Shown here in pieces: positions 1 to 9,307 of a stretch of DNA of 42,036 nt. Made by a program: the position numbers and the translations under genes. Source of the stretch: Dyella_B sp966430775 (lineage in GTDB: Bacteria; Pseudomonadota; Gammaproteobacteria; Xanthomonadales; Rhodanobacteraceae); contig CBJMMB010000015.1 in assembly GCA_966430775.1 (NCBI GenBank), positions 1 through 42,036 of the forward strand, in the 5' to 3' direction. The notes under the pieces are model-generated. The model was given only the letters and a program-made list of their open reading frames with translations, ran no database searches and was not told the DNA's origin. Positions within the stretch are counted from its first letter, which is position 1, and every line of letters begins with the position of its first letter.

Positions 1-85
1 GCGCAACCGCGTTGCCGCCGCCGCCGCCCACGCCAATGACTTTGATCACCGCATTCGGTGCCAGTTTTTCGACCAGTTCAAACAT
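1..85 (-). CDS. ftsZ: Cell division protein FtsZ, N-terminal fragment
   Basis: Only the first 28 codons are inside the window; the gene continues past the left edge. The visible residues start MFELVEKL and run into a glycine stretch (VGGGGGNA), the first nucleotide-binding loop of FtsZ, the tubulin-like GTPase that forms the division ring. The ATG at 85-83 has GGAGG about 8 bases upstream, so the start is secure. It is the last gene of the dcw cluster, 124 bases after ftsA. That gap (86-209) contains the ribosome-binding site and no other gene. A local ftsZ promoter there is possible, but I see no convincing -35/-10 pair. Confidence 0.95.
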   Translation of the reverse strand, partial: MFELVEKLAPNAVIKVIGVGGGGGNAVA

Positions 86-209
86 TTCCCGTCCTCCGTA
101 GAGCTTTCGTTGTCGTTGTAACCGCGGTGCGGCTCCTGCCTCGCCGTGGTGGTGAGCGAACCTCCATTCGCCCGAGCTGCGCCTCCTGCGCCGCCTAACC
201 CTTTCGTTT

Positions 210-1442
210 CTAGAAATTCTTGGTGATCCAGGTACGCAACTTGTCGACCAGCCCACCGACGCTGCCGCCAGTCGGCCCGCTCGCGCGCATGCCGCCGGAG
301 CGCGCGCCGTGCAGCAGCAGGCCCACGCCGGTGGAATGCAACGGATTGGCGATCACTTCGCCCAGGCCCACCACGTGCTGCGGCACGCCGATGCGCACCA
401 TCTTGTGGAAGATCTCCTCGGCCAGCTCGAGCGCGCCTTCCATGCGCGAGGCGCCACCGGTCAGCACCACGCCCGCGGCGACCAGGCTGTCGTAACCGGA
501 ACGGCGCAGTTCGTCCTGCACCATCTCGAAGATTTCCTCGTAGCGCGCCTGCACGCTCTGCGCCAGCGACTGCCGTGCCAGACGGCGCGGCGGACGATCG
601 CCCACGCTCGGCACCTGGATGGTTTCTTCCGCATGCGCGAGCTGCGCCAGCGCGCAGGCGTACTTGATCTTGATTTCCTCGGCATGCGCGGTCGGCGTGT
701 GCACGCCGTAGGCGATATCGTTGGTGACCTGGTCGCCGCCCACCGGCAGCGACTTGGTGTAGCGGATCGCGCCCTGCGTATAGATAGCGATGTCGGTGGT
801 ACCGGCGCCGATATCGACCAGGCACACGCCCAACTCGCGCTCATCGTCGGTCAGCACCGATTTAGCGCTGGCGACGGCGGAGGGCACCAACTCATCGACG
901 GACAACCCACAGCGCTGAATGCACTTGCTGATGTTCTGTACCGCCGCGGCCGCGCCGGTAACCAGATGCACCGAGGCTTCCAGGCGCACGCCGCTCATGC
1001 CGACCGGCGAGCGGATGCCGTCCTGGCCATCGATGCGGTATTCCTGCGACTCCTTATATAAGACCTTGCGATCGGCCGGGATCGCCACCGCGCTGGCCGC
1101 TTCCAATACCTGGTCCAGATCGCCGGGCGCGACTTCGCGGTCGCGGATCGCCGCGGTACCGTGCGAGTTGCGCGTTTCCAGGTGACTTCCGGAGATCGAC
1201 GCATACACTGAGCGGATATCGCAACCGGCCATCAGCTCGGCCTCTTCCACCGCGCGCTGGATCGAATGCACGGTCGATTCGATGTCCACCACCGAGCCGC
1301 GCTTCATGCCGCGCGAGACGTGCGAGCCGATGCCGATCACTTCGATCGGCTCGCCCGGCTCGTACTCGCCGACGATCGCCACCACTTTGGAGGTGCCGAT
1401 GTCGAGGCCTACAACCAATTGCTTATCGCTTTTGCCTTTCAT
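210..1442 (-). CDS. ftsA: Cell division protein FtsA
   Basis: 410 residues, normal for FtsA, the actin-like ATPase that ties FtsZ filaments to the inner membrane and recruits later divisome proteins. The N-terminus VGLDIGTSKV (about residues 10-20) is the phosphate-1 loop of the actin/Hsp70 fold. VDIGAGTTDIAIY and VLTGGASRMEG are the phosphate-2 and adenosine motifs. The C-terminus ends in a basic, aromatic segment (LRTWITKNF), as expected for the membrane-binding amphipathic helix. An in-frame extension upstream to 1664 is open but lies inside ftsQ. I chose ATG 1442 because it overlaps the ftsQ stop as ATGA and begins the conserved MKGKSDKQ sequence. Confidence 0.97.
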   Translation of the reverse strand: MKGKSDKQLVVGLDIGTSKVVAIVGEYEPGEPIEVIGIGSHVSRGMKRGSVVDIESTVHSIQRAVEEAELMAGCDIRSVYASISGSHLETRNSHGTAAIRDREVAPGDLDQVLEAASAVAIPADRKVLYKESQEYRIDGQDGIRSPVGMSGVRLEASVHLVTGAAAAVQNISKCIQRCGLSVDELVPSAVASAKSVLTDDERELGVCLVDIGAGTTDIAIYTQGAIRYTKSLPVGGDQVTNDIAYGVHTPTAHAEEIKIKYACALAQLAHAEETIQVPSVGDRPPRRLARQSLAQSVQARYEEIFEMVQDELRRSGYDSLVAAGVVLTGGASRMEGALELAEEIFHKMVRIGVPQHVVGLGEVIANPLHSTGVGLLLHGARSGGMRASGPTGGSVGGLVDKLRTWITKNF

Positions 1443-2185
1443 GTGCGTGGCGTGCCTCCGGCATTGGCAGCGGTCGGGGCGGCCGTCACTTGCGGCCATT
1501 TCACGGCGAAGCCGTTGGTGTAGCGAAGATCGGCGTACTCGAAACCCTGCGGATGCGCCGCGGCGACTTGCGGATACACATCCAGAAAACGTTGCAGGCG
1601 ACGCCCAGCCTGGTTGCGATCGCCGATCACGATCTGCGCACCCGAATCGGTTGTGACGCTCCAACTACCGCGCTCGGTCAGCGTGACGCCGGTGATCTTC
1701 AGATGCGTGCCGGTGAACGCCTTCTGCACATCGGCGAAGAAGCTCACCACTTCGGCGAGGTGGTCGTCAGGTCCGTGCAAATCGGGCAACTGCTTGTAGT
1801 CGACCGCATCCGGCACGGTGAACACCTTGCCTTCACGGCTGATCAAGGAGTTGGTGTTCCAGCGCGCAAAAGGCTGACGTTCGTAGACGCGCAGCAACAA
1901 GGTATCGGGCCAGCGTTTGCTCGCCTCCACCGATTCCACCCACGGCAACGCAGCTACCGCTTTCTGCACGGTATCCAAATTCAATGCGAAGAAGCCTTTG
2001 CCCAGGCGCGGCAGCACAGCGGCACGGATCTGCTCCGCGCTCACATGCTTGAACTCGGCCTGCAGCGTCAACTGGGTGACCGGCCAGCGATCGGCGGCGA
2101 ACCAGCCGCTCAATACGCCGACGATCGGCAGGACCACCAAGGCGATGGCCAGGCACCAGGCGACGAGGCGGATGCTTCCCCTCAT
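1439..2185 (-). CDS. ftsQ: Cell division protein FtsQ
   Basis: 248 residues. FtsQ is a bitopic inner-membrane protein of the FtsQBL divisome subcomplex. The sequence shows a short basic cytoplasmic N-terminus, one membrane segment at about residues 6-27, a POTRA domain (about 33-104, from VTQLTLQAEFKHVS to LLLRVYERQPFARW) and the FtsQ beta domain after it. The start ATG 2185 overlaps the ddl stop (ATGA), and the stop overlaps the ftsA start (ATGA). An in-frame ATG at 2224 lies inside ddl and would put a poor leader before the membrane segment, so the downstream start is preferred. Confidence 0.95.
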   Translation of the reverse strand: MRGSIRLVAWCLAIALVVLPIVGVLSGWFAADRWPVTQLTLQAEFKHVSAEQIRAAVLPRLGKGFFALNLDTVQKAVAALPWVESVEASKRWPDTLLLRVYERQPFARWNTNSLISREGKVFTVPDAVDYKQLPDLHGPDDHLAEVVSFFADVQKAFTGTHLKITGVTLTERGSWSVTTDSGAQIVIGDRNQAGRRLQRFLDVYPQVAAAHPQGFEYADLRYTNGFAVKWPQVTAAPTAANAGGTPRT

Positions 2186-3120
2186 TGCGCCTCCCTGAAA
2201 CTGGTTTCCAGCACGCGCCAGCACAGCTCCTGGTAATCGATACCCGCAACGGCCGCGGCTTTCGGCACCAGCGAGTGCGAGGTCATGCCCGGCGCGGTGT
2301 TCACTTCCAAGAGCCAGTTGCGGCCTTCGCGGTCGCGCATCACGTCGACACGGCCCCAGCCGAAACAGCCGAGCGCATCGAAGGCTTCCAGCGCGAGCGC
2401 ACGCAACGATGCTTCCGCTTCGCCTTCCAGGCCGGGGCAGATGTAGCGCGTGTCTTCGGCGATGTACTTGGCGTTGTAATCGTAGAACGCGCCTTTCGGC
2501 ACGATATGGATGCTCGGCAGCACCTGGCGGCCGAGAATGCCGACGGTGAGCTCATCGCCGACGATCAGGGTTTCCATCAGCAGGTCGCCGGGATACTTCT
2601 GCGCCAGCTCCACCGCGGCATCCAGATCCTTCTCTTCGAACACGCGCGTCACGCCCACGCTGGAACCTTCGCAGGCGGGCTTCACGATCAACGGAAAACC
2701 GATTTCCTTCGCCGCCGCATGCACGTCCGCGCCGCGCGGCAGCGCGACGAACTTCGGCGTGGGCAAGCCGAGTGATTGCCACACGCGCTTGGAGCGCGTC
2801 TTGTCCATCGACAGCGCCGAACCCAGCACGCCCGAACCGGTGTAGGGCACGTGCAGCGATTCCAGCGCGCCTTGCAACACACCATCCTCGCCGCCGCCAT
2901 GCTGGCCGTGCAGGATGTTGAACACGCGCGCGAAATGACCTGCGCGGAGTGCATCCAGCAAGGCCGGAATGCCGTCGATCGCGTGCGCATCCACGCCGCG
3001 CGCCTGCAATGCGGCGAGCACGTTGCGGCCGGAATCGAGCGATACCTCGCGCTCGGCCGAGCTGCCGCCCATCACGACGGCGACGCGGCCAAACTGGGCG
3101 GGGTCGGTAAGCTTTCTCAT
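2182..3120 (-). CDS. ddl: D-alanine--D-alanine ligase
   Basis: 312 residues, typical of the short DdlB-type enzymes encoded in dcw clusters. It joins two D-Ala in the cytoplasm with ATP, giving the dipeptide that MurF adds to the stem peptide. ATP-grasp features are visible: VVMGGSSAEREVS at the N-terminus, HGQHGGGEDG, the EGSSVGV loop, LLMETLIVGDELTVG, and the C-terminal metal/ATP site EVNTAPGMTSHSLVP. It overlaps murC upstream and ftsQ downstream by ATGA. Confidence 0.97.
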   Translation of the reverse strand: MRKLTDPAQFGRVAVVMGGSSAEREVSLDSGRNVLAALQARGVDAHAIDGIPALLDALRAGHFARVFNILHGQHGGGEDGVLQGALESLHVPYTGSGVLGSALSMDKTRSKRVWQSLGLPTPKFVALPRGADVHAAAKEIGFPLIVKPACEGSSVGVTRVFEEKDLDAAVELAQKYPGDLLMETLIVGDELTVGILGRQVLPSIHIVPKGAFYDYNAKYIAEDTRYICPGLEGEAEASLRALALEAFDALGCFGWGRVDVMRDREGRNWLLEVNTAPGMTSHSLVPKAAAVAGIDYQELCWRVLETSFREAQ

Positions 3121-4559
3121 GTCTCGCTCGTCCTCAGATGACCTATTTGCGCCAGCTCGACCGCGGCGGCGCCGATATCGCCAGCGCCAAGCAGCAGCAG
3201 CAGATCGCCGTCGCGCAAGAGCGTCGGCAAGGTGTCTTTCAGTTCACGCGGATGGCTGATCAGTACCGGATCGACCTTGCCGCGCGCGCGTACCGCTCGC
3301 GCCAGCGCACGGCCGTCGGCGCCCGCGATCGGCGCTTCGCCGGCGGGATAGACCTCGGTCAGCACCAGCACGTCGGCTTCGGCCAACACGTTGGCGAAAT
3401 CGTCCAGCAGATCACGCGTGCGGCTATAGCGATGGGGCTGGAAGCCGACCACCAGCCGCCGCTCCGGCCAGCCGCCGCGCGCGGCCGCGAACACGGCAGC
3501 CAGTTCGCGCGGATGATGGCCGTAGTCGTCGACCAGCATCGCCTTGCCGTGATCGAGCGCGATCTCGCCGCGGCGATGGAAGCGGCGACCGACGCCCTGG
3601 AAATTTTTCAGCGCATGCGCAATCGCATCCGCTTCCACGCCGAGCTGCCAGCCGATCGACGCCGCCGCGAGTGCGTTGAGCACGTTATGGCGACCCGGCA
3701 GGTTGAGCGTGATCGGCATCGGCTTGGCCACACCCGGCAGCAGCAGGTCGAAATGCATCTCGAAACCTTGCTGCCGTACGTTGGCGGCGCGCACGTCGGC
3801 ATGTGCGCTATCGATGCCGTAGGTCATCACGCGACGCGTAGTGAGCTTGGCCAGCTCGGCCACTTCCGGATCGTCCACGCACAGCACGGCCAGTCCGTAG
3901 AACGGCAGGCGATGCAGGAAATCGGAGAACGCCTTGCGCACCAGCGCAAAGTCGCCCTGGTAGTTTTCCAGGTGATCGGCGTCGATATTGGTGACCACCG
4001 CGATCACCGGCGATAGCAGCAGGAACGAACCATCCGATTCGTCCGCCTCGGCCACGATGTATTGGCCGGTGCCCAGGCGTGCATTCGCGCCCGCGGCGTT
4101 CAACTGTCCGCCAATCACGAACGTAGGATCGTAATTGGCTTCGGCCAGCACGCTGGCGACCAGGCTGGTAGTAGTGGTCTTGCCATGCGTGCCGGCAATG
4201 GCGACACCGCGGCGGAAACGCATCAGCTCGCCCAGCATTTCCGCGCGCGGAATCACCGGGATGCGCGCTTCGCGGGCGGCGACCAGTTCGGGGTTGTCGA
4301 GCTTGATCGCGCTCGATGTGACGACGACATCCGCATCGCCGATATGCGCGGCGGCATGTCCAATGCGCACGTCGATGCCAAGCTGCCGCAGGCGCTGCGC
4401 CGTCGGCGATTCGCTGCGATCCGAGCCGGACACCGCATAGCCGAGGTTGTGCAGCACTTCGGCGATGCCGCTCATGCCCACGCCGCCAATGCCGATGAAG
4501 TGCACTCGGCGGAAGGTGCTCATCAAGTCTTCGTGCGCAAGCAGGCGACGCGGCGTCAT
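3117..4559 (-). CDS. murC: UDP-N-acetylmuramate--L-alanine ligase
   Basis: 480 residues. MurC adds L-Ala to UDP-MurNAc, the first step of stem-peptide synthesis. The Rossmann motif GIGGVGMSGIAE is at about residues 23-34, the Mur-ligase P-loop GTHGKTTT at 123-130, and DDYGHHPRE lies in the C-terminal domain. Two starts are possible: ATG 4559, which overlaps the murG stop as ATGA, and an internal ATG at 4523 just before the core fold. I took 4559 because the 4-base overlap is the rule in this operon; the extra 12 residues are not conserved core. Confidence 0.96.
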   Translation of the reverse strand: MTPRRLLAHEDLMSTFRRVHFIGIGGVGMSGIAEVLHNLGYAVSGSDRSESPTAQRLRQLGIDVRIGHAAAHIGDADVVVTSSAIKLDNPELVAAREARIPVIPRAEMLGELMRFRRGVAIAGTHGKTTTTSLVASVLAEANYDPTFVIGGQLNAAGANARLGTGQYIVAEADESDGSFLLLSPVIAVVTNIDADHLENYQGDFALVRKAFSDFLHRLPFYGLAVLCVDDPEVAELAKLTTRRVMTYGIDSAHADVRAANVRQQGFEMHFDLLLPGVAKPMPITLNLPGRHNVLNALAAASIGWQLGVEADAIAHALKNFQGVGRRFHRRGEIALDHGKAMLVDDYGHHPRELAAVFAAARGGWPERRLVVGFQPHRYSRTRDLLDDFANVLAEADVLVLTEVYPAGEAPIAGADGRALARAVRARGKVDPVLISHPRELKDTLPTLLRDGDLLLLLGAGDIGAAAVELAQIGHLRTSET

Positions 4560-5629
4560 GCGGCCACCTCCACGCAGGCGCGCGCGATGTCCGCGGCGGC
4601 ATCCGGCTTGGCCAGCGTGCGCGCGGCTTCCGCCATGGCGATCAGCTTGGTGCGATCACTTAGCAGCGCAGTCAAACGCTGCGCCAGATCATTCGTCTTC
4701 AAATCACGCTCCTGGATCAATTCGGCCGCGCCTGCGGCGACCAGCGCCTCGGCGTTGCGGGTCTGGTGGTCGTCCACCGCGTGCGGGAACGGCACCAGCA
4801 CGGCGCCAAGGCCACAGGCGGTGAGCTCGGCGAGCGTCAGTGCACCGGCACGGCATACGGCGAGATCGGCCCATGCATAGGTGCCGGCCATGTCTTCAAT
4901 GAATGGCACGATGCGCGCTTCCACTCCGGCGTCGGCATAGGCCTTGCGCGCTTCATCGATACCGCGATTGCCGCATTGATGCAGCACGTCGGGCCGCCGC
5001 TCCACCGGCATATGCGCCAGCGCTTGCGGCACAGAGGTATTCAACGCACGCGCACCGAGGCTGCCGCCGAGCACCAGCAGGCGCGGCTTGCCGTTACGCT
5101 CGGCCATGCGTTGCGCGGGCGACGGCAGCGACGCAATTGCCGCGCGCACCGGATTGCCCACCCACTGCGCGTTCGGCAAGGCATCGGCAAATCCAGCCAT
5201 CACCCGACGCGCATGCTGCGCCAGCTTGCGATTGGTGAAACCCGCCACGCGGTTCTGTTCGTGCACCAGCAGCGGCCGACGCAACAGCCGCGCGGCAACT
5301 CCACCAGGACCGGCCACATAGCCGCCCATCGACAGTACGCTGCGCGGTTTCAGCCGATGCAATACCGCGAGCGACGACAACAACGCGCGCAACAGCATCC
5401 ATGGCGCAAGCAGGCGCGTCTTCATCCCTTTGCCGCGCAGGCCGCCCACCGCAATGGTGTGCAGCTCGATGCCATGCGCCGGCACGACCTTGGTTTCCAT
5501 CCCGCCTCGCGCTCCCAGCCACACCACCGGCACGCCCTGCGCGCGCAGCGTTTCGGCCACAGCCAGACCAGGAAAGATGTGGCCGCCGGTGCCGCCGGCC
5601 ATGATCAGCACGGGTGCTTGCGCGCTCAT
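4556..5629 (-). CDS. murG: MurG, lipid II-forming GlcNAc transferase
   Basis: 357 residues, normal length. MurG transfers GlcNAc from UDP-GlcNAc to lipid I on the inner face of the inner membrane, giving lipid II. The N-terminal glycine motif MAGGTGGHIFPGLAVAE (about residues 10-26) and the second glycine loop VLGGSLGARALN are the family marks of this GT28 (GT-B fold) enzyme. CRAGALTLAELTACGLG is the UDP-GlcNAc site. The start ATG 5629 overlaps the ftsW stop (ATGA); the long upstream in-frame extension is an artefact inside ftsW. Confidence 0.96.
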   Translation of the reverse strand: MSAQAPVLIMAGGTGGHIFPGLAVAETLRAQGVPVVWLGARGGMETKVVPAHGIELHTIAVGGLRGKGMKTRLLAPWMLLRALLSSLAVLHRLKPRSVLSMGGYVAGPGGVAARLLRRPLLVHEQNRVAGFTNRKLAQHARRVMAGFADALPNAQWVGNPVRAAIASLPSPAQRMAERNGKPRLLVLGGSLGARALNTSVPQALAHMPVERRPDVLHQCGNRGIDEARKAYADAGVEARIVPFIEDMAGTYAWADLAVCRAGALTLAELTACGLGAVLVPFPHAVDDHQTRNAEALVAAGAAELIQERDLKTNDLAQRLTALLSDRTKLIAMAEAARTLAKPDAAADIARACVEVAA

Positions 5630-6864
5630 GCCGCCACCGCCTCGCGCTCGCGCGCGGTATTCGGGTTCGCGTCCGGCACGGCGGCCGCCGGCACGCGTGT
5701 CGCCATCTGCCGCGCATCGAGCGCGCGATAGATTTCGAACGTCGCGCGCAGCAGCACGCCCGCCATCGCGCAGGTCAGCACGATCGACGAACCGCCGTAG
5801 CTGATCAATGGCAAGGTGAGGCCCTTGGTCGGCAGCGCGCCAAGGTTCACGCCCACCGACACCATCGTCTGCAGGCCGATCATCAGCGAGATGCCGAAGG
5901 CAACATAACCGGCGAAACGCTGGCCGATCTCCACGCCCTTCAAGCCCACGTGCAGGCCGCGCCACACCACCATCGCGAACAATCCGATCACCGCCACGAT
6001 GCCGGCCAGGCCCAGCTCCTCGCCGATCACCGCGAAGATGAAGTCGGTATGCGCTTCGGGCAAGTACGACAACTTCAGCACGCTCGAACCCAGGCCCACG
6101 CCCAGCCATTCGCCGCGGCCGATCGCCATCAGCGACTGCGTGAGCTGGAAACCGTCATCGAACGGATGCGCCCAGGGGTTCATGAAAGACGTCAGGCGCT
6201 TCATGCGATAGCTTTCGCTGGTCGCCGCAATCGCCAGCAGCGGCATCAGCGGCAGGCCCATCAGGAACAGGAAGATCGGCCGCGCACCGCCCAGCCACAC
6301 CATCGCGATGGTGACGGCGATGATCAGGGTGGCGGAACCGAAGTCCGGCTGCGCCAGCAACAGCAGCACCATCACGCCCGACACCGCCAGCGGCTTGATC
6401 AAGCCAAGGAAGCGCGTTTCGACGCTTTCGCGGTGGCGCACCAGATAGCTGGCCAGGTACACCACCAGGATCAGCTTCACCGCCTCGACCGGCTGGAACG
6501 AGGTGACGATCAGGTTGAGCCAGCGCCGCGCGCCGTTGATCTTCATGCCGAAGTGCGGCACGAACACCGCCAGCAGCATGATGAACGCCACCAGCATCAG
6601 GAAGAAGGCGTGTTTTTCCACTTCCTTGAGCTCGGTGCGCATGGCAACGCCCGCCGCCACGGCGCCGAGCGAAAGAAACAGCAGGTGTTTCTTCAGGTAG
6701 TAGAACTCGCCGAAATGCGCACTGTCGGCCACCGCGATCGAGCTGGACGTCACCATCACGACACCCACGCAGGCGAGCGCGACCAGGGCCACCAGCAACG
6801 GCAAGTCGAACTTGCCGCGCGGGCCCTGCCGGCGCTTTGCTTGCGATGTGTCGAAACCAAACAT
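5626..6864 (-). CDS. ftsW: FtsW, septal peptidoglycan glycosyltransferase (SEDS)
   Basis: 412 residues with about ten membrane segments. FtsW is the SEDS-family polymerase that uses lipid II at the septum together with FtsI. Family motifs visible are KKHLLFL near the first loop, the catalytic-loop region AHTDFIFAVIGEELG, and LPLISYGGSS near the C-terminus. It starts only 3 bases after the mraY stop. In E. coli murD lies between these two genes; here there is no room for it. Confidence 0.96.
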   Translation of the reverse strand: MFGFDTSQAKRRQGPRGKFDLPLLVALVALACVGVVMVTSSSIAVADSAHFGEFYYLKKHLLFLSLGAVAAGVAMRTELKEVEKHAFFLMLVAFIMLLAVFVPHFGMKINGARRWLNLIVTSFQPVEAVKLILVVYLASYLVRHRESVETRFLGLIKPLAVSGVMVLLLLAQPDFGSATLIIAVTIAMVWLGGARPIFLFLMGLPLMPLLAIAATSESYRMKRLTSFMNPWAHPFDDGFQLTQSLMAIGRGEWLGVGLGSSVLKLSYLPEAHTDFIFAVIGEELGLAGIVAVIGLFAMVVWRGLHVGLKGVEIGQRFAGYVAFGISLMIGLQTMVSVGVNLGALPTKGLTLPLISYGGSSIVLTCAMAGVLLRATFEIYRALDARQMATRVPAAAVPDANPNTAREREAVAA

Positions 6865-6867
6865 CTG

Positions 6868-7950
6868 CTAACGCACCTTCAAGGTTGCCAAACCGATCAG
6901 CACCAGCACCACGCTGATGATCCAGAAGCGCACGATGACCCGAGGCTCGGGCCAGCCTTTCAATTCGAAGTGGTGATGGATCGGCGCCATGCGGAAGATG
7001 CGCTTGCCGGTCATCCTGAAGCTGGCCACCTGCATCATCACCGACACGGTTTCCATCACGAACACGCCACCCATGATCAGCAGCACGATCTCCTGCCGCA
7101 CGATCACCGCGATCGCCGCCAGCGCCGCGCCGATCGCCAGCGCGCCGACGTCGCCCATGAACACCTGCGCGGGATAGGTGTTGAACCACAGGAAACCCAG
7201 ACCCGCGCCGGACAACGCACCGCAGAAGATCGCCAGTTCGCCCGCACCGGGAATCGATGGAATACCCAGGTATTCGGAGAACACGCGGTTGCCGGCCAGA
7301 TACGCGAACACGCCCAGCGCACCCGACACCAGCACCGTCGGCATGATCGCCAGGCCATCCAGGCCATCGGTGAGGTTTACCGCGTTGGAGAAGCCCACGA
7401 TCATGAAATAGGCGAGCACGATGAAAAACACGCCCAGCGGCACCGCCACGTGCTTGAACACCGGCACGTACAGCGCGGTTTCCGCCGGAATGTTCGCTGT
7501 GTGAAAAAGAAACCACGCCGCGCCCAGGCCGAACACCGACTGCCAGAAATACTTCCAGCGCGAAGCGAGGCCGCGGCTGTCCTTCAGCACCAGCTTGCGG
7601 TAATCGTCGTAGAAGCCGATCGCGCCGTAGCAGATCAGCACCAGCAGCACCAGCCACACGTAGCGGTTGTTGAGGTCCACCCACAACAACGTGGCGATCG
7701 CCACTGACAGCAGGATCATCACGCCGCCCATGGTCGGCGTGCCGGCCTTGGACAGATGCGTCTGCGGACCTTCCTTGCGCACCACCTGGCCGGCCTTGAG
7801 CGCGGCCAGCTTGCGGATCAGCGCAGGGCCGAACAGCAGCGACATCGCCATCGCGGTCAGCGCCGCCATGATCGTGCGGAAGGTGATGTACTGGAACAGG
7901 TGCGGCGTGGCGAAATGCCGTGCGAACCACTCGGCCAGTTCAAGCAGCAT
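6868..7950 (-). CDS. mraY: Phospho-MurNAc-pentapeptide transferase MraY
   Basis: 360 residues with about ten membrane segments. MraY links phospho-MurNAc-pentapeptide to undecaprenyl phosphate, giving lipid I. The active-site motif NLTDGLDGLA, the aspartate in MGDVGA (more often MGDVGS) and the HHHFELKGW loop are all present. The start ATG 7950 lies 11 bases inside the end of murF, and the stop is 3 bases before ftsW. Confidence 0.97.
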   Translation of the reverse strand: MLLELAEWFARHFATPHLFQYITFRTIMAALTAMAMSLLFGPALIRKLAALKAGQVVRKEGPQTHLSKAGTPTMGGVMILLSVAIATLLWVDLNNRYVWLVLLVLICYGAIGFYDDYRKLVLKDSRGLASRWKYFWQSVFGLGAAWFLFHTANIPAETALYVPVFKHVAVPLGVFFIVLAYFMIVGFSNAVNLTDGLDGLAIMPTVLVSGALGVFAYLAGNRVFSEYLGIPSIPGAGELAIFCGALSGAGLGFLWFNTYPAQVFMGDVGALAIGAALAAIAVIVRQEIVLLIMGGVFVMETVSVMMQVASFRMTGKRIFRMAPIHHHFELKGWPEPRVIVRFWIISVVLVLIGLATLKVR

Positions 7951-9307
7951 CGTGTGCGCCCTCCTGCGGATGAGCGCTCTTGAGCGCAGCCACGACCTGA
8001 TCCATGCCCGAGGAGTGCGAGCCCTTCACCAGGCAGGTGACGCCGGCACGCAGCCCGGCGCGCAACGCGTCGATCAATGCGGCTTTGTCGGCGAAATGTC
8101 TGCCGCCTGCGCCGAACGCTTCCACCGCAGCCGCATTCAGCGGCCCGACCGCGAACAGCTGATCGATGCCTTGCTCGCGCGCATGGCGACCGACGCCCGC
8201 ATGCAGCGCACGCGCATCCGCGCCCAATTCGGCCATGTCGCCCAGCACCAGCCAGCGCTCGCCACCGGCCAGGGCCAGCGTGTCGATCGCTGCATGCATG
8301 GAACCGGGATTGGCGTTGTAGCTGTCGTCGATCAGCGTCCAGCCGCCCGGCATCGCGATGCGCTTCAGGCGCCCTTCGACCGCGCTCGCCTGCTCCAGCC
8401 CCGCGACGATGGTGTCCAGCGGCACGTCCAGCGCCAGGGCGATGCTGCTCGCCGCCAGCGCATTGGCGATGTTGTGGCGGCCCGGCAATGGCAATTGCAC
8501 TTCGGCATCGCCATGCGGCGTGCTCAGCACGAAGCGCGAGCCGTCCACGCGCTGCTCCAGGATTTCCGCACCGACGTCGGCCTTGTGATCCAGGCCGAAA
8601 CGCAGCACGTGGCGTCCGCCGGCCAGGCCGCTGAAGAAGCTGGCGAAGGCATCGTCGGCATTGATCACCGCCACGCCGTCCGCCGGCAGCGCGCGATACA
8701 GCGCGCCCTTGGTTTCTGCCACCATTTCGATCGTACCCATGCGCTCAAGATGCGCTGGCGCGATGAGATTCACGAGGCCGATATCGGGCCGTGCGATGGC
8801 AGCGAGATAGTCGATGTCGCCGGGCTTGCCCGCACCCATTTCGAGCACGGCGTATTCGGTGTCTTCCGGCATCCACAACAGGGTCAGCGGCAGGCCGATC
8901 TCGTTGTTGTAGCTGCCGGTGTTGACGTGCGTGCGGCCATGACGCGAAAGAATGGACGCGGTGAGCATCTTCACCGTGGTCTTGCCATTGGAGCCGGTGA
9001 TGCCGATCACGCGCGCATTGCGCTGCGCGCGCACTGCGCTGGCCAGATCGCCCAGCGCAAGCTCGGAGCTCTGCACTTCCACCTGCGGCAGGTCGCTTTC
9101 CACGCGATGCTCGACCAGGGCCGCCACCGCGCCGCGCGCCTTCGCATCGGCAAGATAGGCGTGACCGTCCACACGCTCGCCCTTAAAGGCGACGAACAGG
9201 TCGCCCGGCTGCACCTTGCGCGAATCGATCGCGACGCCCGTGACGCTGGCGTCGGCGCCGTGCAGGTGGCCGTGCGTCCACATGGCGATGGCGCTCAGGC
9301 GCATCAT
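7940..9307 (-). CDS. murF: UDP-MurNAc-tripeptide--D-Ala-D-Ala ligase MurF
   Basis: 455 residues. MurF adds the D-Ala-D-Ala made by Ddl to UDP-MurNAc-tripeptide, completing the pentapeptide. The Mur-ligase P-loop GITGSNGKTT is at residues 102-111. LEMGAGKPGDI and DDSYNANPGSM are further conserved motifs of the family. Two ATG codons stand in tandem at 9307 and 9304; the first overlaps the murE stop as ATGA and is taken as the start. Confidence 0.96.
   Translation of the reverse strand: MMRLSAIAMWTHGHLHGADASVTGVAIDSRKVQPGDLFVAFKGERVDGHAYLADAKARGAVAALVEHRVESDLPQVEVQSSELALGDLASAVRAQRNARVIGITGSNGKTTVKMLTASILSRHGRTHVNTGSYNNEIGLPLTLLWMPEDTEYAVLEMGAGKPGDIDYLAAIARPDIGLVNLIAPAHLERMGTIEMVAETKGALYRALPADGVAVINADDAFASFFSGLAGGRHVLRFGLDHKADVGAEILEQRVDGSRFVLSTPHGDAEVQLPLPGRHNIANALAASSIALALDVPLDTIVAGLEQASAVEGRLKRIAMPGGWTLIDDSYNANPGSMHAAIDTLALAGGERWLVLGDMAELGADARALHAGVGRHAREQGIDQLFAVGPLNAAAVEAFGAGGRHFADKAALIDALRAGLRAGVTCLVKGSHSSGMDQVVAALKSAHPQEGAHDAA

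Noticed and set aside
5614..7707. 697-codon His/Gln/Arg-rich open frame on the plus strand
   Set aside because: Antisense to ftsW and mraY; the odd composition is what GC-rich coding DNA gives in the opposite frame.
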